Shown here one piece after another: positions 1 through 5,057 of a DNA stretch of 6,679 bases (its first letter is position 1; each line of letters begins with the position of its first letter). The stretch covers positions 1-6,679 of the forward strand of contig JBOFCO010000231.1 of assembly GCA_051646105.1 (NCBI GenBank), written 5' to 3'. Both the position numbers and the translations under genes were made by a program. Below the pieces are notes generated by a model. The model had not been told where the DNA came from. It made no database searches and worked only from the letters and a program-made list of their open reading frames with translations. This DNA comes from JBOFCO01 sp051646105 (GTDB lineage: Bacteria; Pseudomonadota; Alphaproteobacteria; Rhodobacterales; Rhodobacteraceae).

Positions 1-128
1 TTCTCAAGCACAACAACCGACAAATCCGGATCAACCTGCTTCAACCGGATCGCCGCAGACAAACCAGATGGACCAGCCCCGACAATCACAACGTCGTAAT
101 CCATCCGCTCACGTGAAACAGAAGTCAT
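1..128 (-). CDS. Electron transfer flavoprotein-ubiquinone oxidoreductase (ETF-QO), N-terminal fragment
   Basis: Only the first 42 codons are inside the window; the gene continues past the left edge. The visible protein starts MTSVSRERMDYDVVIVGAGP and carries the FAD-binding Rossmann motif GxGxxG as GAGPSG (about residues 18-23), followed by LSAAIRLKQ and an acidic strand end VVVLE. The 'RERMDYDVVIVGAGP..LSAAIRLKQ' pattern is characteristic of ETF-QO rather than of other FAD oxidoreductases. The family takes electrons from reduced ETF, itself loaded by acyl-CoA and amino-acid dehydrogenases, and passes them through FAD and a 4Fe-4S cluster to ubiquinone at the inner membrane. The ATG at 128 is preceded by a GGGAG Shine-Dalgarno 7 bases upstream. 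Wobble positions are richer in T than in the other genes. It is divergent from greA. The assignment rests on the N-terminus alone. Confidence 0.85.
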   Translation of the reverse strand, partial: MTSVSRERMDYDVVIVGAGPSGLSAAIRLKQVDPDLSVVVLE

Positions 129-259
129 CAAGGCGCTCCCAGTTTTCGGCCCGGCAATAAAGTTGCGTATCGGTTAACTTACAGACGGGGCGCTGGCAAT
201 CGCAACACGCCCCCACGTCACAGCAATACCACGTTGTGGCGGTTTCGGGCGCGAAGTGC

Positions 260-290
260 TTGCATTTTTCGGGGGGATTGCGTCTGTTAA
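260..290 (+). promoter_or_regulatory. Candidate promoter for greA and the downstream membrane-protein gene
   Basis: TTGCAT at 260-265 resembles a -35 box. A weak -10 region (TCTGTT/TGTTAA) lies 17-19 bases downstream at 283-290. Transcription would start near 296-300, giving a greA leader of about 55-60 bases that contains the hairpin at 308-333. The -10 match is poor, so this is a placement by position and -35 similarity only. Confidence 0.35.
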
Positions 291-307
291 CGGGCACCGA
301 CCGTGAA

Positions 308-344
308 CAGCAAAGGCCGCGAGGCCCTTGCTGATTTGTTTTTT
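308..344 (+). terminator. Intrinsic terminator / attenuator in the greA leader
   Basis: The left arm is CAGCAA, A, GGCC (308-318), the loop is GCGA (319-322), and the right arm is GGCC, C, TTGCTG (323-333). This pairs ten base pairs with a single A/C mismatch and closes on a GNRA-type tetraloop. One base later comes the T-rich tract TTTGTTTTTT (335-344). Stem, stable loop and T-tract are the full signature of a rho-independent terminator on the + strand; read on the - strand there is no T-tract after it. The gene to the left points the other way, so the only visible transcript it can act on is the one entering greA. It ends 3 bases before the AGG of the greA ribosome binding site. Confidence 0.75.
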
Positions 345-354
345 GCAGGCCGTG

Positions 355-825
355 ATGGAAAAGATACCTATGACGCGCGCGGGCTTCACCGCGCTGGATG
401 ACGAACTTCGCAACCTGAAGGGTGTCGAGCGCCCGGCGGTCATCCGCGCCATCGCTGAGGCGCGGGAACATGGTGACCTGTCGGAAAATGCCGAATACCA
501 CGCCGCCCGCGAAAAACAGAGCTTCATCGAAGGCCGCATCAAGGAGCTTGAGGCGGTTTTGTCGCGTGCGGATGTGATCGACCCGTCGAAACTGTCCGGC
601 ACCATCAAGTTCGGCGCGACCGTCACGCTGGTCGACGAAGACAGCGACGAGGAAAAGACCTATACCATCGTCGGCGAAACCGAAGCCGACATCGAGCGCG
701 GCCTTCTGAACATAAAGTCACCGCTTGCCCGTGCCCTGATCGGCAAAGACGAAGGCGACAGCGTCGAAGTAAGGACGCCCGGCGGCGATCGCAGTTATGA
801 AGTTGTGAGCATCCGCTTTACCTAG
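355..825 (+). CDS. greA: Transcription elongation factor GreA
   Basis: GreA binds in the secondary channel of RNA polymerase and stimulates cleavage of the backtracked RNA 3' end, rescuing stalled complexes. The 156-residue product matches the usual GreA length. The N-terminal coiled coil (about 1-77) contains MTRAGF, then the signature around AEAREHGDLSENAEYHAARE at about 36-55, whose tip acidic residues (Asp and Glu of GDLSENAEY) coordinate the polymerase magnesium. The C-terminal FKBP-like domain (about 80-156) has the conserved SPLARALIGKDEGD segment and ends in YEVVSIRFT. I chose ATG 355 (MEKIPMTRAGF, the standard family start) with AGG 5 bases upstream, not the in-frame TTG at 328, which lies inside the terminator hairpin. 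The next gene follows after 15 bases, so the two are probably cotranscribed. Confidence 0.97.
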   Translation: MEKIPMTRAGFTALDDELRNLKGVERPAVIRAIAEAREHGDLSENAEYHAAREKQSFIEGRIKELEAVLSRADVIDPSKLSGTIKFGATVTLVDEDSDEEKTYTIVGETEADIERGLLNIKSPLARALIGKDEGDSVEVRTPGGDRSYEVVSIRFT

Positions 826-840
826 GGCGGGAAGGCCAAC

Positions 841-1878
841 ATGGGCAGTGAGAACGGTCAGGACAAATCGACGGAATCACCGCTGCGTCTGCGGGCGCGG
901 CCGGATGGGATTTCCCCTGCCGAGGTGATCGCCGCCGTGCTGAGCGTGATCTGGCTGCTGGGTGTGGTTGTGTTCTTTTTTGTCGGGCGTGGGGGCGAGG
1001 GCGGCGGGACCGTGACCATGCTGATGACGCTTCTGGGCGTGTTGCTGCCCATTGCGCTGATCTGGCTTGCGGCATCCGCGGCGCGCACCTCGCGTCTGCT
1101 GCGCGAGGAATCGGCACAATTGCACGACGCGCTGGACACGTTGCGGCGCCAACAGTCCGGACAGCAGGTGCCGTTCAGTCGCACAGGCACCAAGACCGGC
1201 AGCAGGTCCGGGCCACAGGGTCCGCGTGAAATCGTCTCGCCACCCGCGTTGACCTTTGCCTCGCGCCGCGATCCGTCCCTGCGCCTGTCGCCTTCGGCAG
1301 AAGAGAGTGGCCCGTTGTTCACGCAAGCGCGCACAGATGCTGCCCAGCCTGTGCTGGCACTGGATGAGGGTGACGAAACCGATCCACAGCCACTGCCCAT
1401 TGCCGATTTCATCCGCTCGCTGAATTTCCCCGAATCCCCCGATGATGCCGAAGGTTTCCGTGCCCTGCGTACGGCATTGAATCATCGCGATACCGGCAAG
1501 CTGATCCGATCGTCGCAGGATGTGCTGACGCTGCTTAGTCAGGACGGGATCTATATGGATGATCTTCCGCCCACACCGGCCCAGCCGGAAATATGGCGGC
1601 GCTTCGCCGAAGGGGAACGCGGGGCAGAAATCGCCGTGCTTGGCGGGATTCTGGACCGATCCTCGCTGGCGTTGGCGGCAGGGCGAATGCGGCAGGATGC
1701 CGTATTCCGCGATGCGGCCCATCATTTCCTGCGCCAGTTCGACCGCAGCTTCCAGAGTTTCGAGAAATTCGCCAGCGATGACGAAATCACCGAGGCTGCC
1801 GACACCCGCACGGCCCGTGCGTTCATGCTGCTTGGACGGGTAGCGGGAATCTTCGGCGACCCGCCGCCGCGCGGCTGA
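841..1878 (+). CDS. Two-helix inner-membrane protein of unknown function downstream of greA
   Basis: I do not recognise a named family. The 345-residue product has no signal peptide. Two hydrophobic helices lie at about 26-48 (VIAAVLSVIWLLGVVVFFFV) and 58-80 (MLMTLLGVLLPIALIWLAAS), joined by a short Gly-rich loop. Arginines before the first helix and after the second (RTSRLLRE) put both ends in the cytoplasm. A predicted coiled coil (about 84-105, LLREESAQLHDALDTLRRQQ) follows, then a low-complexity linker (about 106-185). A compact, mostly helical C-terminal region (about 186-340) includes LNFPESPDDAEGFRALRTAL, LTLLSQDGIYMDDLPP and FLRQFDRSFQSFEKF; this is probably the functional part, being regular and gap-free. 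A GGGAAGG ribosome binding site sits 5 bases before the ATG. The 15-base gap to greA implies one transcript. It ends tail-to-tail with the GNAT gene. Confidence 0.85.
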   Translation: MGSENGQDKSTESPLRLRARPDGISPAEVIAAVLSVIWLLGVVVFFFVGRGGEGGGTVTMLMTLLGVLLPIALIWLAASAARTSRLLREESAQLHDALDTLRRQQSGQQVPFSRTGTKTGSRSGPQGPREIVSPPALTFASRRDPSLRLSPSAEESGPLFTQARTDAAQPVLALDEGDETDPQPLPIADFIRSLNFPESPDDAEGFRALRTALNHRDTGKLIRSSQDVLTLLSQDGIYMDDLPPTPAQPEIWRRFAEGERGAEIAVLGGILDRSSLALAAGRMRQDAVFRDAAHHFLRQFDRSFQSFEKFASDDEITEAADTRTARAFMLLGRVAGIFGDPPPRG

Positions 1879-1880
1879 GG

Positions 1881-2474
1881 TCAGATCCGCCGCGTCATCG
1901 TCGTTGCAGCGGAAAAGCCAAAGGCGTGTCGCAACGGGCCGATGCCGACCGTGCGCCGCACCTCGAACCCCAGACGTTCGTAAAGGGCACGGGCGCGAAG
2001 ATTTTCGACGATCACGTCAAGCCGCACCTCTTCATAGCCGCGCCAGCGGGCCTCGTGGCAAAGCGCCTCGATCAGGGCGCTGCCGACGCCGCGGCCACGA
2101 GCGGCTGCGCTGACGCAGATACCGTCCATCAGAAAGCGTTCGTTTTCCACATCGCGTTCCAGTGCATGCAGCAGCGCCGCCCGCCACAAGGCCCCGGCAC
2201 GCCCATAAACCGCCGCCAGATCGTCGAAGCCGCCACCGACAAAGGCGCCGTCGACTGACTTGAATCCAGCGACGCCCAGAAGGGCCCCGTTCGCATCGAC
2301 CGCAGTTATCGCATGATCGCTGCGCATGACCCGGTCGATGAAGCCCAGCGCCTTTCGCTCTGGCCCCATGACCCTGCCAAGTTTTGGTCCGAAGGCCGCC
2401 CAGTACAGCGCCGCCGCCTGCGGGCGATGGTGATCTGCAAGGCCAAGGGAAACAGTGAAATCGCGCCCCTTCAT
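1881..2474 (-). CDS. GNAT-family N-acetyltransferase
   Basis: This 197-residue protein has the GNAT acetyl-CoA-binding motif A: strand MDGICVS, then RGRGVG (about 126-131, the R/QxxGxG pyrophosphate loop) and helix SALIEALCHEA (132-142). Motif B follows as VRLDVIVENLRARALYERLG (150-169), the usual 'N..A..lYerlGF' ending. The fold transfers an acetyl group from acetyl-CoA to an amine. The substrate (small molecule, aminoglycoside-like or a protein N-terminus) cannot be read from the sequence. Its ATG at 2474 overlaps the mobA stop in ATGA and has no clear Shine-Dalgarno of its own, so translation is probably coupled to mobA. No terminator follows; its stop lies 2 bases from the stop of the convergent membrane-protein gene. 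Confidence 0.9.
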   Translation of the reverse strand: MKGRDFTVSLGLADHHRPQAAALYWAAFGPKLGRVMGPERKALGFIDRVMRSDHAITAVDANGALLGVAGFKSVDGAFVGGGFDDLAAVYGRAGALWRAALLHALERDVENERFLMDGICVSAAARGRGVGSALIEALCHEARWRGYEEVRLDVIVENLRARALYERLGFEVRRTVGIGPLRHAFGFSAATTMTRRI

Positions 2475-3064
2475 GACGTTGCACCGGCCAGGGCTGCCTC
2501 GATCCGCAGGACGTCATCGGCGGTGTTGGCGTTCAGGAAGGGGTCGGGATCCCCGTCGAAATCGACAAAGACCGGATCAAGCGCCCCGGCAAAAGCCATC
2601 ATCCGCAGGTCAGAAGACTGCAAGGTCAGGGCAAGCAGGGGTTCGGCCGCTACCGGCCAAAGCGCCGCCGTCGGATGGGGCCGGTTTCTGCTGCGGGAAA
2701 TGGCGGCACCGCCGCCTGCCACCCGGCAAAGCCTTGCGACCAGATCGCGCGGGATCAGGGGCGTATCCACCGCAACCGTGGCCAGATGCGTGGCCCCCAG
2801 GCCGGTCGCCCAGCGCAGGCCAGCCAGAACACCCGCGAGCGGCCCGCTGCCGCCGTGGGTACCATCATTCAGCACCGACAGTCCAAAGCTGCGAAATCGT
2901 TCAGGATCGCCATTGGCGGAAAGCGCGACGGCATCCGCCTGCGGGGCAAACCTGTCAAGCATGTGATGCACCATCGGGCGTCCGGCCAGCGGCAAAAGAG
3001 CCTTGTCGGCGCCGCCCAGACGGCGCCCCTGCCCTCCCGCCAGTATCACACCCGCGACACGCAT
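2471..3064 (-). CDS. mobA: Molybdenum cofactor guanylyltransferase MobA
   Basis: MobA transfers GMP from GTP to molybdopterin-bound molybdenum, making the guanine-dinucleotide cofactor of DMSO-reductase-family enzymes, in the cytoplasm. From the start at 3064 the product is 197 residues, close to the roughly 195 expected. The nucleotide-binding loop is at once visible at the N-terminus: VILAGGQGRRLGGADKALLP (about 6-25) with LAGG, the Arg pair and Asp-Lys. VAVDTPLIP (about 97-105) holds the metal-binding Asp100. HPTAALWPV (130-138) and FLNANTADD (176-184) are the remaining family motifs. The frame stays open up to an ATG at 3136 that abuts the lipoprotein stop as TGATG, but that start has no ribosome binding site and would add 24 unneeded residues. 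ATG 3064 has AAAGGA 4 bases upstream. No mobB lies beside it in the window. Confidence 0.93.
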   Translation of the reverse strand: MRVAGVILAGGQGRRLGGADKALLPLAGRPMVHHMLDRFAPQADAVALSANGDPERFRSFGLSVLNDGTHGGSGPLAGVLAGLRWATGLGATHLATVAVDTPLIPRDLVARLCRVAGGGAAISRSRNRPHPTAALWPVAAEPLLALTLQSSDLRMMAFAGALDPVFVDFDGDPDPFLNANTADDVLRIEAALAGATS

Positions 3065-3068
3065 GCGG

Positions 3069-3074
3069 TCCTTT
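3069..3074 (-). promoter_or_regulatory. Ribosome binding site that sets the mobA start
   Basis: On the - strand AAAGGA lies 4 bases before ATG 3064. The competing in-frame ATGs at 3097 and 3136 have no comparable purine tract, which favours 3064 as the start. Confidence 0.7.
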
Positions 3075-3135
3075 CGCCCCTTGGTGAAGTTTGCCATCAG
3101 TCGCGACACCGGTCCAGCGTCACGATCGTCGGGCA

Positions 3136-3744
3136 TCAGGGCCGTGTCGTCATCACGTCAACAATCTCGACCGGGGTGGCGTTGTTTTCGTCGTTATCGT
3201 AATATTTCCGGGTGCTGACACCGGGCAGGGTGGCAAAGCTGTCCTGAAGCCGGACCGGGAAAAACGTCTGGTCAAGCGATTCAAACCCGGGTGTTTCACC
3301 CAGAATGCTTGAAATGGAGTTGGCGCACATGGCCTTGGGCACCGCGCCATATTCCTGCACCCGTCGCAGCAGATATTCCGCCGTTTCGGGGCTGACCTGC
3401 CGCGTCTGCGCAACGACATGGAATGTCGGGCGGGCGTGGAAATTCAGATAACTGGCCAGCACGCCCGGTGTCATGCCGAAATGCACGTCGTTCCGTTCCG
3501 GGGCGATGTTCACTTCCCAGCTTCCTGCCGGGTCGAACAGCAGGCGCTGGCTGCCGTTGATCAGCAGGCCAGAATGCCCGCCCTCGCCGGAGCGGTTGTT
3601 GATCATCGTGTAAAGCGTGACAGATGGCGGTTCGGCCGACCGGTAGATCGCGCGTTGCACGGCGGCGTTCGGGGCCCAGACGGGCTCTGCCCCGCAGGCG
3701 GCGAGTGCAAGCGGAAAAAGTAGCGCAAGGATCAGGCGACGCAT
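3136..3744 (-). CDS. Small secreted lipoprotein, possible permuted papain-like (NlpC/P60-type) fold
   Basis: The 202-residue product starts with a lipoprotein signal peptide: MRRLILALLFPLALAAC, with lipobox LAAC and lipidation at Cys17, so it should be anchored in the cell envelope. I do not recognise a named family. The mature part has GEGGHSGLLINGSQRLLFDP (about 52-71), reading like a His-bearing strand followed by 'fDPaGsW', and later MCANSISSIL (139-148) with a Cys at a helix start. A His on a strand followed about 80 residues later by a Cys at a helix N-terminus is the order of permuted NlpC/P60 and LRAT-like cysteine hydrolases; the match is an inference. The start at 3744 was preferred to 3843 because it begins the signal peptide and has AAAGG 7 bases upstream. 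The 3843 start would overlap the subunit IV gene and bury the signal peptide. Confidence 0.85.
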   Translation of the reverse strand: MRRLILALLFPLALAACGAEPVWAPNAAVQRAIYRSAEPPSVTLYTMINNRSGEGGHSGLLINGSQRLLFDPAGSWEVNIAPERNDVHFGMTPGVLASYLNFHARPTFHVVAQTRQVSPETAEYLLRRVQEYGAVPKAMCANSISSILGETPGFESLDQTFFPVRLQDSFATLPGVSTRKYYDNDENNATPVEIVDVMTTRP

Positions 3745-3785
3745 GGCAGGGCCTTTGCGAACAAGGCTGCTTATCGCAGGGGCGA

Positions 3786-3920
3786 TCAGCTGTTGAAGAT
3801 GGCGAGGAAAACCAGAACGCCCAGCGAAATGCCGGCGCCCCACATCGAAAACCGCATGAAGGATGCGAAGGTCTTTTCCTGAACCCGGATGTCCATGCTG
3901 CCGTGCTTGTGTTCGGCCAT
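3786..3920 (-). CDS. ctaH: aa3-type cytochrome c oxidase subunit IV
   Basis: This is a 44-residue protein: a charged cytoplasmic start MAEHKHGSMDIRVQEKTFAS, then one membrane helix (about 25-42, MWGAGISLGVLVFLAIF). The 'HKHG.MDI.VQEKTF..F' pattern plus a single helix is the hallmark of the small subunit IV of Paracoccus-type aa3 oxidase, called ctaH in Paracoccus. It packs against subunits I and III of the terminal oxidase in the inner membrane; in Paracoccus it is not needed for activity. The ATG at 3920 has GGGAG 9 bases upstream. The frame is open to 3986, but the extra 22 residues are not part of the family. It stands apart from any visible oxidase operon, 78 bases after the hydrolase gene and 41 before the lipoprotein gene. 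Confidence 0.9.
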   Translation of the reverse strand: MAEHKHGSMDIRVQEKTFASFMRFSMWGAGISLGVLVFLAIFNS

Positions 3921-3957
3921 CGCCAAGCGCTCCCGCGTAAATTTCCTGTCAGGGGAC

Positions 3958-3986
3958 CGGATAGCCGATAATTTCCGCGCTGTCAC
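3958..3986 (-). promoter_or_regulatory. Candidate promoter for the subunit IV gene
   Basis: In the 78-base gap before the subunit IV gene, the - strand reads GTGACA (3986-3981), 17 bases, then TATCCG (3963-3958), about 37 bases before the start codon. The -35 box matches TTGACA at 5 of 6 positions; the -10 box is weak. It would let the oxidase subunit be made independently of the dehydrogenase and hydrolase. Confidence 0.3.
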
Positions 3987-3998
3987 GGCCTTGAAGGT

Positions 3999-5057
3999 TC
4001 ACATCTGCGGCGAATTGGCACTCTGCCACATCCATGCACCATCTGCTCGCCGCTGGCGGGTGATCTGCCCTTTTTTCAGCAGATGATTCAGATGGGCGAT
4101 GGCCTCGGCCAACGCCAGCATGTGGGCCGACGGATCGATCGTCTTGTCAAAGACAGCCTCGAAACACCCCCAGGCCGTGTCCGGAGCGACAAGATGACGT
4201 CGCAGCCGGTCAAGCGCGGCTTCGTGACCGGCAATCATCTGCGACAGGCGCAGCGGCAGGCCGGTATAGGGCAGCTTGTGGCCGGGCAGCACCAGATGGG
4301 CATCGCTGGCCAGCCCGGTAAAATAGGCGCAGCTTTCCAGCCAGTCGGCCAGCGGGTCGGCATCGGCCTCGGTCACGTACACGCCAATGTTGGCGGAAAT
4401 GCCGGGCAGCAACTGATCGCCACCCAAGACGATCGGCGCATCCGTCGCCCAGAATGTCGCATGCTCCGGTGCATGGCCGTGCCCGATCCGCACCAGCCAG
4501 TCGCGCCCGCCCATTCGCAGCACCTGTCCTTCGGAAATTCGGGTATACCCCACGGGCAGGGGTGCCACGACATCGGCAAAATTGAACGGCCGCTGCGCGG
4601 ACCTTTCCGCCAGTTGGTCCGGCGGCATCCCGGCGCTGCGCCACCAGTCCAGCGTTTCGCGGGGCGGCAGATCCTGCACATCCAGCACCAGCATCCGCGC
4701 GAGAAGCCAGCTTGTCCGCGTTGTCAGGATCTGCGCCCCCTGGTCGCGGAACCACCCTGCAAGGCCAATGTGGTCAGGGTGATAATGGGTGACAACGACG
4801 CGGTTCACGGGCCTGCCCGCCAGCGGCCCGTCAAGAAGCGTCTGCCATTCGGTGCGGGCGCGACGCGTATCGACGCCGGTATCGATCAGGGTCCAGCCCG
4901 CCGCGCCGTCATCCAGCGCATAGACATTGACATGATCCAGCGCCATGGGCAGCGGCAGCCGCATCCACAGGATGCCAGGGGAAACCTCTGTTGCCGTGCC
5001 TGGCGCGGGCGGCGCGTCGAAGGGGTGACGGATGCCCGCCCGGCGTTCGGCGTTCAT
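3999..5057 (-). CDS. MBL-fold metallo-hydrolase
   Basis: This 352-residue protein is a metallo-beta-lactamase-fold hydrolase with a complete two-metal site: THYHPDHIG (90-98; His91, His93, Asp95, His96), His199 in GHAPEH, Asp214 in GGDQLLP and His260 in LPGHKLPY. After about residue 275 a helical, winged-helix-like tail (AHLNHLLKKGQITRQ) matches the C-terminal domain of LACTB2/glyoxalase-II-type members. The substrate is not readable. Members of this group include thioester hydrolases, which would suit the neighbour. Its ATG at 5057 overlaps the acyl-CoA dehydrogenase stop in ATGA, and no Shine-Dalgarno precedes it, so translation is probably coupled to that gene. A GTG at 5063 is an alternative start giving two more residues. 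A role in acyl-CoA or CoA-thioester metabolism is inferred from this coupling, not shown. Confidence 0.9.
   Translation of the reverse strand: MNAERRAGIRHPFDAPPAPGTATEVSPGILWMRLPLPMALDHVNVYALDDGAAGWTLIDTGVDTRRARTEWQTLLDGPLAGRPVNRVVVTHYHPDHIGLAGWFRDQGAQILTTRTSWLLARMLVLDVQDLPPRETLDWWRSAGMPPDQLAERSAQRPFNFADVVAPLPVGYTRISEGQVLRMGGRDWLVRIGHGHAPEHATFWATDAPIVLGGDQLLPGISANIGVYVTEADADPLADWLESCAYFTGLASDAHLVLPGHKLPYTGLPLRLSQMIAGHEAALDRLRRHLVAPDTAWGCFEAVFDKTIDPSAHMLALAEAIAHLNHLLKKGQITRQRRADGAWMWQSANSPQM

Noticed and set aside
173..291. CtrA-type site (TTAA, 7 bases, TTAA) from the two TTAA elements in the divergent spacer
   Set aside because: The two TTAA elements are more than 100 bases apart; neither has a partner at the required spacing.
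328..354. TTG start at 328 for greA
   Set aside because: It lies in the terminator hairpin and adds MLICFLQAV, which is not part of GreA; the family begins at MEKIPMTRAGF.
877..1725. - strand open frame (282 codons) opposite the membrane-protein gene
   Set aside because: Composition is typical of a shadow. The + strand frame has a ribosome binding site, two membrane helices and a normal link to greA.
2313..3218. Several + strand open frames opposite GNAT and mobA
   Set aside because: All are low-complexity Arg/Pro/Ala-rich translations antisense to genes with clear family motifs.
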